DNA of 64,000 nucleotides from Sphingobium sp. TKS (GTDB taxonomy: Bacteria; Pseudomonadota; Alphaproteobacteria; Sphingomonadales; Sphingomonadaceae). The number at the start of each line of letters is the position of its first letter. The first letter of the stretch is position 1. The translations under genes were made by a program, and so were the position numbers. The stretch spans positions 2,297,001-2,361,000 of the forward strand of contig NZ_CP005083.1 in the NCBI RefSeq assembly GCF_001563265.1, read 5' to 3'. Under the pieces are notes generated by a model. The model saw nothing but the letters and a program-made list of their open reading frames with translations. It made no database searches and was not told the DNA's origin. Positions 8,124-16,209 of this stretch are shown in pieces.

Positions 8124-9791
8124 ATGCTACCCAGCACAATCTCAGCACGCGTCAGCCAGGACGCGATCACCAAGGTCACGCGCCTGTTCAACGGTACGAT
8201 CACCGACGTTCTCAACGAGATGCTTCAAAACTCCCGGCGCGCCCGCTCGACCGGGATCGACGTCGATATCGCCCAATTCGACGGACAACCGACCCTCCTC
8301 ATCAGCGATGATGGTTCTGGAATCGATGACCCGACAACGATCCTCACGCTTGGTCAATCGGACTGGGGCGCGGATCTCGTTCGCCGTGAAGACCCGGCTG
8401 GCATGGGCGTGTTCAGCCTTGCCGGTCAGCGCGTAAGAATCCGCTCCTTCTCCAGCAGCGCGGCGCAGGGATGGCAGGCCGATATTTCGGCGGACGCGTG
8501 GCTTGGTTCGGTTCCGGTTGCCGTCGAGCCCTGCGAAATCACCCGGGGCACCGCCTTCCTGATTGCCATGCCCGCCGCGTGGGCACAGCAACTCGATGGC
8601 GCTATTAAGGACGCTGCCCTCTATTATCCGCTTCCGGTCCGTTTCCGGGGGCGGGAGCTTCCGCGCGCCGATTTTCTCTCCAAGGCACACCGCGTCGAGG
8701 ACTGGAACGGATGTCGGATCGGCATCTTCCGTGATCACGAACACGAACCGCCACATCCGCCGCGCATCAACTTCCATGGCGTCAAAGTGCCGTGCCACCT
8801 TCCGACTGTGTCCGAAATCGATGCTCCCCACAAGTGGATCGCCAAGATCGACATAGTCGACGCGCCGACACTCCAGTTGGTGCTGCCTGCTCGCAAAGAG
8901 ATGGTCGAAAATGCAGCCCTCGACGATCTCCGGCTTGAGATCGAAGCGGCGATCTATCGCACTATTGCCCTGGAAGCGCAGCATCGCCTCTCATTTGCCT
9001 CGTGGACGAGGGCAGGCGAACTCGACATCATACTCGCCGAGGCAGCCCCATGGCTCGAATCCTGGAAACCAACGAGCGCCGAAGGGTACAGAAACGAAAT
9101 CGGTCGACACGTCGCCGACGAGCCCATGATCATCATGCCGGCCCATGAACCCGACATCGAACAATGCGCGGCTCAGGCGCTTCTCCAGGAAGGCCTGCCG
9201 CTCGGCTATCAACCGGTCCGCGCAGAACGCAGCCTCGAAGGCTATAGCTGGTACGACGAACTGCCTCGCGTGACGGGCTTGTCTTTCACGATCAATCGGG
9301 GCGACCACCAGTTTTCCTATGACGAAGAACATATGCTGCCGACGGAGACTCTGTCCGGCCGCGTCGCCGACATCAGACTGATCGTCCCCATCGCCCGTTC
9401 CGGAAAATATGACGACCCGATTGCGCTTCTCGGCTTTTCCCTCGACATGTTGGTCTGTCGCAATGATGGATCCGACCTTGATGACGCGATCATCTTCGTC
9501 AGGGAAGGGGCCTCGGTAAAGCCCTCGAGCCTCGCGTGGCTGATGGAATTATGCTGCTTCTGGCACAATGACGATAGCGACTGCGACAGCTGGGACACGC
9601 AGCACCGCGACTTTGAACGATATGCCCGGAATCTCGCCAACAAACTGCTCCTCGGTGAAGAGGAAGCGCTTCTCGAGCGCATCCGCAATGCGGTGCGTGA
9701 GGAAATACTCTGGCTGATCCCCAAGGATCGCAAAATCGAATTAAGCGCTTCCTACAATGACCTCTCCCTAAGTTTCGCTAGTCCTGCATGA
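8124..9791 (+). CDS. GHKL-family ATPase (Hsp90/MutL/histidine-kinase-like fold)
   Basis: Start set at ATG 8124 behind AAGGAGCG, giving 555 residues. The ATP-binding Bergerat fold is clear: the N-box ELLxN equivalent NEMLQNSRRA (residues 31-40), the G1 box DDGSGIDD (62-69) and the G2-like GMGVFSLA (93-100). The remaining 400 residues match nothing I know; there is no HisKA, receiver or MutL endonuclease motif. The layout (ATPase first, large unknown C-terminus) resembles Hsp90/MORC-type clamps and several anti-phage proteins. It lies among cargo genes and stands behind its own spacer. Confidence 0.72.
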   Translation: MLPSTISARVSQDAITKVTRLFNGTITDVLNEMLQNSRRARSTGIDVDIAQFDGQPTLLISDDGSGIDDPTTILTLGQSDWGADLVRREDPAGMGVFSLAGQRVRIRSFSSSAAQGWQADISADAWLGSVPVAVEPCEITRGTAFLIAMPAAWAQQLDGAIKDAALYYPLPVRFRGRELPRADFLSKAHRVEDWNGCRIGIFRDHEHEPPHPPRINFHGVKVPCHLPTVSEIDAPHKWIAKIDIVDAPTLQLVLPARKEMVENAALDDLRLEIEAAIYRTIALEAQHRLSFASWTRAGELDIILAEAAPWLESWKPTSAEGYRNEIGRHVADEPMIIMPAHEPDIEQCAAQALLQEGLPLGYQPVRAERSLEGYSWYDELPRVTGLSFTINRGDHQFSYDEEHMLPTETLSGRVADIRLIVPIARSGKYDDPIALLGFSLDMLVCRNDGSDLDDAIIFVREGASVKPSSLAWLMELCCFWHNDDSDCDSWDTQHRDFERYARNLANKLLLGEEEALLERIRNAVREEILWLIPKDRKIELSASYNDLSLSFASPA

Positions 9792-9848
9792 CGCCTTCGG
9801 CCTCAAAGCGGGTAAGTAAAGGACGGCGAACGGCATGAATGGGGCGAA

Positions 9849-9971
9849 ATGGGCTGGTTCGGCCTGTCCCACGGAGACATGCCGGCCCATATTTGGGACG
9901 CAGAAGTGGCCAAGATGCTCGACAGTCTTCCGCCGTCAGCATGGCTCACCGTTATCGACTGCCACATCTGA
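9849..9971 (+). CDS. Very small hypothetical protein, 40 aa
   Basis: A 41-codon frame starts at ATG 9849 and ends at TGA 9969. It begins MGWFGLSHGDMPAHIWD and ends SAWLTVIDCHI. The composition (three Trp, alternating hydrophobic residues) is much more protein-like than the two overlapping frames, which are Arg/Pro/Ser-rich. A weak G-rich site precedes it. Function unknown. Confidence 0.42.
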   Translation: MGWFGLSHGDMPAHIWDAEVAKMLDSLPPSAWLTVIDCHI

Positions 9972-10057
9972 GCGTCACCGACGGCAATCCCTTCGACGCT
10001 TACGTCCCGCCCAATATGCCCGGTGGCCCGACCAGCCGGCTTGAATGGAGACGTTCC

Positions 10058-10267
10058 GTGGCCTTCATTCCCTATAATATCGAAAAGCGCCGCTTCCGCG
10101 CCCATTACTCCCACGCACCCTATCGGGCATGGGATGGCGCGGGACGGGTCTACTCCGTCTCGCGGAACGTCGACGTGTGGGTCGCCTGGTGTCGCGACCA
10201 CAACCTGCCTTCCCTCAAGGCGCGGACGTTCGCGCAGCTCTCCGCGTTGCTCGAAGCCGTGCGATGA
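10058..10267 (+). CDS. Small hypothetical protein, 69 aa
   Basis: GTG 10058 is chosen because a GGAG site lies eight bases before it; the frame is open further upstream, but that part has no good start and overlaps the 9849 gene. The product begins (M)AFIPYNIEKRRFRAHY and is aromatic-rich (VDVWVAWCRDH). No family is recognised. Confidence 0.5.
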   Translation: MAFIPYNIEKRRFRAHYSHAPYRAWDGAGRVYSVSRNVDVWVAWCRDHNLPSLKARTFAQLSALLEAVR

Positions 10268-10396
10268 GCGCTGCTCCACCGCGGCCTCGCGCTCATCGTG
10301 TGGAAGGGAGTGGGTCAGGGCTACGGTAGCGCTGTCGCAAATGAGACCGGAGGCAGCAATGCCCCTCCGCCACCTCCACGAAGCAAGGAAATCACT

Positions 10397-10585
10397 ATGT
10401 CAGCCTGGTCCCCGCTACGCGCGAGGCTTGCCTCGTTCGAGCATGCCTATGCGGTCGCCGTGCAGCGGCGCGATGCGACCGGCAGGCATCAGTTCGTCAT
10501 CCAAACCGGCGACCCGACACAGCCTTATCGCGTCACCGCCATTCCGCCGGCCGACACCCACGATCTGGTCACCCGTGTCGCCTGA
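10397..10585 (+). CDS. Small hypothetical protein, 62 aa
   Basis: ATG 10397 follows an AAGGAAA site. The product begins MSAWSPLRARLASFEHAY and continues through YAVAVQRRDATGRHQFVIQT, a helix followed by strands. No family is recognised. The frame is open upstream, but the ribosome site decides for this start. Confidence 0.5.
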   Translation: MSAWSPLRARLASFEHAYAVAVQRRDATGRHQFVIQTGDPTQPYRVTAIPPADTHDLVTRVA

Positions 10586-10829
10586 GCACCGCCGGATATG
10601 CATCGGCCAACGCATGCGCATCCGTGAACGTCCACGAATCGGCGATGACCGCATCAAGAACCGGGAGGACATCGTCCTCCGGAAAAACAGCGTGAACGAA
10701 TATTACGTCCGCCTCGACATACCGCCACGCCAACGCGTTCAGAACACCGCGCCCGCCGAAGCCCAACGCCTCGAAATCATTTCCATGCGGCCCTCGCCGC
10801 CGGCCGCCTGACCTTTCGGAAATTTCGCC

Positions 10830-11825
10830 ATGCCAATCAATGCGCCTTCTGCGCCACCGATGGCGCACGCCCCCGATTTTTCGTCTCCCGTCGTCGCGGC
10901 CTGGGGCATGGGTGTCGACAGCACTGCCATGATCATCGAGTGGGCGGCACGTCGATATCGCCTCGATGCCGTGATTGCAGCCGACCCTGGCGCAGAAAGG
11001 CCCGAGACCTACGCCTTTCTGCCGATCTTCCAAAAATGGATGAATGATCGCGGAATTCCCAATCACATCGTCCGCTATCAGCCAAAGCGCTTCAAGAACT
11101 GGCCGCCATATTACACGATCATCGAGAATTGCCTCACCAACGGTACGCTGCCCTCGATCAGCTTTGGCGTGAACCACACCTGCAGCCAGAAATGGAAAAT
11201 TCAGCCTCAAAACAAATGGGTAGAGGAGTGGGAGCCGGCCCAGCGCACCTGGGCCACGGGCGCAAAGGTGCTCAAACTGATCGGCTATGATTCCTCACCC
11301 GCAGACAGTCGACGCTATGCCCATCGTGAAGGCCATGTCGATGATCGCTACGATTATCGATATCCTCTTCGCGAATGGAGTTGGACCCGCGAAGACTGCA
11401 TCCGCCGCATTACGGAGGAGGGCTTGCCGGTTCCCCACAAGAGCGCCTGTATATGCTGTCTCGCAGCTCGCCCTTCAGAGATCAGGACACTTCCGCCCTG
11501 GTGCCTCCGCTTGATCGTTCTGCTCGAGGCGCGCGCAGCGCCACGTCTGCGCACTATCGACGGTCTCTGGCGGAAAGGCACCAAAGGGATGCGCGGCCGC
11601 GAAGCTCATCCAGGCTCGATGACGGAGTTCATTCGCATCGAAGGACTGCTTCCAGCCAGCGACATCGACAATATCGTCGCCAATGCGCCAGCCGATCTCA
11701 TCCGCTTCCAGGATGCCGCCGCGTTCGTGCCGGTCGAAGAGCGCGAGCCGCTGCGGAGCTGGCTTGATCGTTTCAACGCTGGCGCCGAGCCCGTGGACGC
11801 GATCCTTGAGCGCCGCGCGGCCTGA
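10830..11825 (+). CDS. PAPS-reductase-like PP-loop protein with a variant loop
   Basis: The 331-residue product opens with a PP-loop-like segment AAWGMGVDSTAM (residues 23-34), a variant of the SGGxDS loop seen in phage and plasmid members of the family. Further in are ADPGAERPETY, NHTCSQKWK and KSACICCLA, giving several Cys residues that could bind a metal or cluster. It differs strongly from the PP-loop protein at 1292, so the two are not recent duplicates. The normal SGGKDS is absent, so activity with ATP is not certain. It stands alone behind about 245 bp without a supported gene. Confidence 0.7.
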   Translation: MPINAPSAPPMAHAPDFSSPVVAAWGMGVDSTAMIIEWAARRYRLDAVIAADPGAERPETYAFLPIFQKWMNDRGIPNHIVRYQPKRFKNWPPYYTIIENCLTNGTLPSISFGVNHTCSQKWKIQPQNKWVEEWEPAQRTWATGAKVLKLIGYDSSPADSRRYAHREGHVDDRYDYRYPLREWSWTREDCIRRITEEGLPVPHKSACICCLAARPSEIRTLPPWCLRLIVLLEARAAPRLRTIDGLWRKGTKGMRGREAHPGSMTEFIRIEGLLPASDIDNIVANAPADLIRFQDAAAFVPVEEREPLRSWLDRFNAGAEPVDAILERRAA

Positions 11826-11942
11826 TCAAGCGAGCGAATGATTGATGTCTCCTCGGCACGCTTCATTATGGTGAGACCTGACCATCTACCGATCAAATCC
11901 TGATTTGATAACTGCGCATATCGGATCGACTAGGAGGACGCC

Positions 11943-12137
11943 GTGATAATCTTCACCGCCCATGCTGGCCCGTCGACGAACCTCTCCGACGCGTGTCACG
12001 AAGCAACAGACCTCTGCAATCGCCTCGGCGTCGGCATAGACCTGACCTTTGAAGGGCGCGTGATCGCGGTTCGAGCAGGGAATCATCTCTACAACCTCAT
12101 TCAGGCGCATAAGCACCACGTCGGCGGGCGCTCCTGA
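11943..12137 (+). CDS. Small hypothetical protein, 64 aa
   Basis: Starts at GTG 11943, five bases after a perfect AGGAGG (11932-11937), one of the strongest ribosome sites in the region; the next in-frame ATG would lose most of the protein. The product begins (M)IIFTAHAGPSTNLSDAC and has a strand-helix-strand look (ATDLCNRLGVGIDLTFEGR). No family is recognised. The next gene follows at 12149. Confidence 0.58.
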   Translation: MIIFTAHAGPSTNLSDACHEATDLCNRLGVGIDLTFEGRVIAVRAGNHLYNLIQAHKHHVGGRS

Positions 12138-12148
12138 AGAGCGCCAAT

Positions 12149-12649
12149 ATGCGTCTCGTTGACGAACTCGCCGCGCACCGGATGCTGTATGTCCGAGCCC
12201 TTCCGACGCTCCCCGACATCCTCCTGATCGACATACCGCCGCGCTTCGCCGCGCCAACCCTCCCGATGGGCCGCTACTATCCCATCATCCTCGAGACCCC
12301 GACAGAACTCTTGGAGATGGAAGCGTTTCTCCACGCCGAGCGCCCAACCGCGATTCCGCCGAACCTCTTCGATCGGCGGTCCTCGGCTCTCCTGACCGAA
12401 GACATCATCTTCGCCCGCTATGCGCCTCCAGGGCCCGCATGGCCTTGGCTATTGCTGTGCTGCTGGCCCGCGGCTTACCGTTCCCTGGTCCCGTCCGAGA
12501 GCGATCAATTCGCACGCGAAATTTATACGATCGAGCTCTTCGCGACCCTCGCCGACTTGGAAGCCACCGAAATGCTTCTCTTGGAAACGCTCGGGACGCA
12601 GCAGGTGCTGCAGATCAAATATCTCGCTGATAACGAGGGAAACGCCTGA
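12149..12649 (+). CDS. Hypothetical protein, 166 aa
   Basis: Follows the small gene by 11 bases, probably in one transcript. It begins MRLVDELAAHRMLYVRALP and contains a hydrophobic Trp/Leu/Cys-rich patch (PAWPWLLLCCWPAAY) that could be a short membrane-associated segment, though it has interrupting prolines. The last third is an acidic Leu-rich helix (LADLEATEMLLLETLG). No family is recognised. Confidence 0.55.
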   Translation: MRLVDELAAHRMLYVRALPTLPDILLIDIPPRFAAPTLPMGRYYPIILETPTELLEMEAFLHAERPTAIPPNLFDRRSSALLTEDIIFARYAPPGPAWPWLLLCCWPAAYRSLVPSESDQFAREIYTIELFATLADLEATEMLLLETLGTQQVLQIKYLADNEGNA

Positions 12650-12663
12650 GCGTTGGTGCGGTC

Positions 12664-13077
12664 CTATCCGTTCGGCAAGACGGGCATCGGTGCACCCGCC
12701 GCCCTGATCACGCGATACATGTCGGCGCGCACGCCCATCAGGTCGGAAAGCCACCGCAGATATGCCAGCGCCTCCACAAAGGTCAAATCCGCCAAGGCAT
12801 CGTGGAGGCTTCGCTGATAGTGGCACCCCGGGCGGTCGATCAGTTCCATCAGGTCCCGAGCAGCGTCGCTCTCCAGCATATCGAGGCCCAGATCATGATC
12901 GGAAGCCACACCGAGCACCAGATCCGCCAGTTCTTGGCTATCATAATAGCCGCCATCCAGACCCTGCCGCAGCGAAAGGGATGCAAGCTGCCGCTGCCGT
13001 TCATCCGTCTCAGGATCCTCGATCACATCAAGCAGAGGCAGGTTGAAATCATAGGTCCGTAGCAGCGAAGCAATCAT
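12664..13077 (-). CDS. Hypothetical protein, 137 aa
   Basis: Minus-strand gene converging on the 12149 gene. The ATG at 13077 is preferred over an in-frame ATG nine codons upstream because GGAGG lies immediately before it. The product is acidic and almost wholly helical (MIASLLRTYDFNLPLLDVIE...). The repeated Leu/Asp pattern suggests a helical bundle. No catalytic motif is seen. Confidence 0.55.
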   Translation of the reverse strand: MIASLLRTYDFNLPLLDVIEDPETDERQRQLASLSLRQGLDGGYYDSQELADLVLGVASDHDLGLDMLESDAARDLMELIDRPGCHYQRSLHDALADLTFVEALAYLRWLSDLMGVRADMYRVIRAAGAPMPVLPNG

Positions 13078-13177
13078 GGTTTCCTCCATGTCCGTTAAGA
13101 ACATAATCGGAACGCGATTGCAAGAATCGGCTCACGCGTGGCACATCGCAATCGAGAGGGAATACTGAACATGATGC

Positions 13178-13304
13178 CTACGATCCACTCGCGCCATCTC
13201 CGAACAGGCGCATCACGGCCGCGTCCGCCTGTGATTCGGCCATGACGAACGGCCCATATCGTCGGCTGACGGGCATACTTCGATCAAACGGACGCAGTTC
13301 GGTC
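13178..13304 (-). pseudogene. 3' part of a gene split by the IS1380-family element
   Basis: On the minus strand, a frame leaves the left IS end and reads TELRPFDRSMPVSRRYGPFV to a TAG at 13178-13180. It has no start of its own. Joined to the fragment at 14955-15205 without the IS and its two CTAG ends, the reading is in frame (FAVIGL-TELRPF), so both were probably one gene. Family unknown. Confidence 0.55.
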
Positions 13305-14958
13305 CTAGCCCGCCTTATTCACCAAAAGTGTCCTGAAGGGTTGGCGGGAGTGGCGTAAGCCTCTGATCTGAATTAGGAACTGGGTGTCTAAGCCGAACCT
13401 GCCGCAGGGCAGAAAATGCCACGGGCCACACCCGCCATGAACGATGATATCGCAAGCTCATTTGGATTCCCAGCAGTCGGCCGCAAGAAAATCACAGCTG
13501 CGTTCGACGGTGGCCGGCTTACCTCGGATGGCGGTGTTCTACTGCTTGCACAGGCCGAGCGCGCGATGGGGATTTGCCAGCGCCTGGCGGCTTGTATTGC
13601 CGATCCGCGCGATCCAGCGCGGGTGATCCATCGCCTGGATGACATTCTGCGTGCCCGTGTGTTCGCGATTGCGTGCGGCTATGAGGATGCCGATGATCTC
13701 GATGCTCTGCGCGACGATCCAGGCTTCCGCCTGGCGCTCGGCAAGCTGCCGGAATCGGGCGCGGGGCTGGCCAGCCAACCGACGATGAGCCGGTGGGAAA
13801 ATGCACCGACTACGCGCGAACTGGCCAGCATGATGGCCGCGATGATCGACATCTACTGCGCCAGCTATCCCGCCCCTCCGACAGCGGTCACGCTGGATAT
13901 CGACGACACGTGCGACGTCGTGCATGGCTATCAACAGCTCTCGTTCTGGAACGGGCATCATGGGGAGCGCTGCTTCCTACCGATCCATATCTACGACACC
14001 GCGACCGGCAGGCCGGTGGCCATGCTGCTGCGCACAGGCAAGACGCCTTCTGGAAAGGAGGCGGCGGGGCACATCCGACGCCTGGTGCGTCACCTGCGCC
14101 GTAATTGGCCCGATACCCACATCACTATCCGCGGCGACGGGCACTATGGTCGACCCGAGGTCATGGCCTACTGCGATGCGGCCCGCGTCGATTACGTGTT
14201 CGGCCTGCCCACCAATTCAGCGCTGCGCGCCGATCCCGCCATTGTTGCGGTCGCCGATGCCTGCGCGGTCAAGCGCGCCCAGCGTCAGTGTCCCGTCCTG
14301 CGCAACTATGCCGAGACCCGCTATGGGGCAAAGACCTGGAAGTGCCAGCGTCGCGTCGTTGCACGGATCGAGGCCAGCACGCTGGGCATGGACATCCGCT
14401 ATGTCGTCACCTCGTTGGCAACAGGATCGGCCGAGCACATCTACGACACGCTCTACTGCGCGCGTGGTCAGGCCGAGAACCTGATCAAGCGCCACAAGTC
14501 CCAGCTCGCCAGCGACCGAACCTCGTGCCGCTCGGCCAATGCCAATCAGATGCGCCTGATACTGCACACTGCCGCATACTGGCTGCTATGGCGCATCCAG
14601 CAGGCGATGCCCAGGACCGCTGCTCTGGCAAGCGCGGAGTTTACCACCTTGCGCCTGCGGCTGCTCAAGGTCGCTGCGCGCGTCGTAGAAAGTGCTAGCC
14701 GCATCCGCATTGCCTTCGCTTCCGCCTGTCCGGATGCCGACCTGTTCCGCGCCCTCGTTCTCCGGCTGAAGCCTGCGCCGACGTAGCCCATGCGGCAGCG
14801 CCGCAGAACTCCGAGCCCAGCCCTTCAACCCGAAAAGCCCATCAATCCGAATGCGGTGAAACAAACGCCAGCGATGCCGGTCGTCCGCGCAATACAGCCA
14901 GCCGCAGCAAATGCCCAGAGCGGGCCCGAAACCGAGCGTCGTGAATAAGAGAGGCTAG
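13305..14958 (+). mobile_element. IS1380-family insertion sequence
   Basis: A complete transposase gene lies between imperfect inverted ends: 13305-13322 on the left and the reverse complement of 14941-14958 on the right agree at 15 of 18 positions, sharing CTAGCC and CTTATTCAC. CTAG occurs at both outer edges. It may be a 4-bp target duplication, in which case the IS is 13309-14954, or part of the ends. The element appears intact, about 1.65 kb, with one transposase frame and no passenger. It has split an unknown minus-strand gene. Confidence 0.8.
13416..14786 (+). CDS. IS1380-family transposase
   Basis: The 456-residue product opens with the family's typical first segment (AFDGGRLTSDGGVLLLAQAE) and has DDE-type acidic residues in TLDIDDTCDVVHG, ITIRGDGHYGRPEV and, near the C-terminus, ARGQAENLIKRHKSQL, the Y/E region. 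Length is normal for IS1380/IS1247 transposases (about 440-470), with no frameshift, so it is probably active. The start could also be the ATG at 13437 (MNDDIASSFGF). It catalyses cut-and-paste movement of the surrounding IS. Confidence 0.9.
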   Translation: MPRATPAMNDDIASSFGFPAVGRKKITAAFDGGRLTSDGGVLLLAQAERAMGICQRLAACIADPRDPARVIHRLDDILRARVFAIACGYEDADDLDALRDDPGFRLALGKLPESGAGLASQPTMSRWENAPTTRELASMMAAMIDIYCASYPAPPTAVTLDIDDTCDVVHGYQQLSFWNGHHGERCFLPIHIYDTATGRPVAMLLRTGKTPSGKEAAGHIRRLVRHLRRNWPDTHITIRGDGHYGRPEVMAYCDAARVDYVFGLPTNSALRADPAIVAVADACAVKRAQRQCPVLRNYAETRYGAKTWKCQRRVVARIEASTLGMDIRYVVTSLATGSAEHIYDTLYCARGQAENLIKRHKSQLASDRTSCRSANANQMRLILHTAAYWLLWRIQQAMPRTAALASAEFTTLRLRLLKVAARVVESASRIRIAFASACPDADLFRALVLRLKPAPT

Positions 14959-15205
14959 AGACCGATGACGGCGAAATAGTCCGCCTTGCGACCTCTGATG
15001 ACCATACCGTCCACGATGGAACCCGCGTCATCGTCGAAGGCCGGATGTCCGGACCGGACCTCCTCAAGCTCGTCTGGATCGGGTCGGCAACCGTCTAGTC
15101 GGTCACACTCGCCGATCTTGAGCACGACCTGCCTCGCGACCGATGCGAAACCAATCGGCAAGCCATTTTGGCTTACCAGAACCTTTCCCCGAAGTAGTGC
15201 GACAT
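14955..15205 (-). pseudogene. 5' part of the gene split by the IS, possibly also frameshifted
   Basis: The frame reading LVSQNGLPIGFASVARQVVL to FAVIGL ends at a TAG formed by the IS end (14955-14957), a sign of truncation. A strong AGGAGG site stands before ATG 15205, but that ATG reads only MSHYFGERFW and stop; a 2-base deletion or 1-base insertion would fuse MSHYFG to KVLVSQNG. Either the true start is a non-ATG codon or the gene was already frameshifted. The rest of the gene lies at 13178-13304. Function unknown. Confidence 0.45.
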
Positions 15206-15610
15206 GCGCGCCTCCTGCGCGCTCCAAGGTAGCAAGCCGATCCCAGCAAATTTGGTGGTCGCGCGGGTGAGGTAAGGAAAGCTGCGGTGGGGAGGGCGGT
15301 CGCGCGGCGCGTGTCCGCCGCGTGGATGACGTTTCGCGTTTTGCATCACGCCTGCTGCTCCCGGGATCTTCGACGTCGCCGGGATCGTCCGCGGATACCA
15401 CCTCGCTGCATCGATAATCCCGAGTTGGAGTCTCTCCAGCCTCATCAATCCAGACGGCGAACCACGCGGCCATGAAGAGGACTGGCGGCGAACAAGGCGC
15501 GCCAGCCGCAGCGGCGCGCCAGGCGGAGCCGTCCGCGCCATAGAGGAGAGAAGGACTTGAGAGAGTGTCGCCGGAAATGAGTTCCGAGCGATACTCGAAA
15601 GGTTAAGTCC
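15206..15610 (+). other. Intergenic region before the DUF736 gene
   Basis: About 400 bp between the split gene and the DUF736 gene. Frames on both strands are Arg/Pro-rich and have no ribosome site. The part next to the DUF736 gene is less GC-rich and should carry its promoter; AAAGG lies nine bases before that ATG. No repeat of the 17.8-21.6 kb family is present here. Confidence 0.4.
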
Positions 15611-16114
15611 ATGAATATCGGTGAAATTCGGAACGTGAACGGTCGTCTGATGGGATCGATCGCCACTCGCACGATCGACCTCCCCCGCATTGGTCTGCGG
15701 ATGGTCGAGAGCGACAACGAGCGCGCACCCGTATGCGAAGTCGTTGCCCTCAACGTGGCGCGCCGCTGGGTGCAGATCGGCGCCCTGTGGAAGGCCTATT
15801 CAAAGCGCACGGGCGAGGAGTTCCTCGCGGGCAGCATCGACGATCCGAGCCTGCCTGAACCGCTGCCGGTCGCCCTGTTCCCGACCGAGAATGGCGGCTT
15901 CATGATCGCATGGCGTCGCGAGACCGTCCGCGCCGAATTTGGCGGAGGCTTCGGCGCTACGCCCGCCAACAGCCCGCTCGGTGGCGGCTTCGGATCTCCG
16001 CAGCGCAGCTATGATGAGCGTGCTGGCGGCGGCTTCGGGGAGAGCACGGCCGGCGACGACGGCTCGCTGGTCGGCGCGGGTGCGGATCTCGACGACGACA
16101 TCCCGTTCTCCTGA
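15611..16114 (+). CDS. DUF736 protein with an SSB-like acidic C-terminal tip
   Basis: The 167-residue product starts MNIGEIRNVNGRLMGSIATR, the hallmark of DUF736, a single-domain beta protein common on alphaproteobacterial plasmids and integrative elements. Residues 1-105 form the domain; then comes a Gly/Phe-rich linker with three GGGFG repeats and an acidic end DLDDDIPFS. The last residues closely mimic the C-terminal tip of single-stranded DNA-binding protein (DDDIPF), which recruits replication and repair enzymes. The linker and tip copy the layout of SSB, so an ssDNA-binding role is plausible. It stands alone with its own promoter region; a GC-rich hairpin (about 16144-16179) follows. 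Confidence 0.8.
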   Translation: MNIGEIRNVNGRLMGSIATRTIDLPRIGLRMVESDNERAPVCEVVALNVARRWVQIGALWKAYSKRTGEEFLAGSIDDPSLPEPLPVALFPTENGGFMIAWRRETVRAEFGGGFGATPANSPLGGGFGSPQRSYDERAGGGFGESTAGDDGSLVGAGADLDDDIPFS

Positions 16115-16209
16115 GCACCAAGGGCTGAATCTCAGCCTCAGCCGGGCCGGGGGAGCGCTGAGCCGCTTCTCCGGCCCTTTGGCTTCCCCAGATCCGAAGG
16201 AATTGCATC

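Noticed and set aside
10569..10829. Frames on both strands between the 62-aa gene and the second PP-loop gene
   Set aside because: The minus-strand frame has a somewhat protein-like end (VIFVHAVFPEDDVLPVLDA) but no start with a ribosome site; the plus-strand frame is Arg-rich. Left as undecided spacer.
13304..14958. Certain 4-bp CTAG target duplication for the IS
   Set aside because: CTAG is present at both ends, but counting it as duplicated target puts the interrupted gene out of frame, so it may instead be part of the IS ends.
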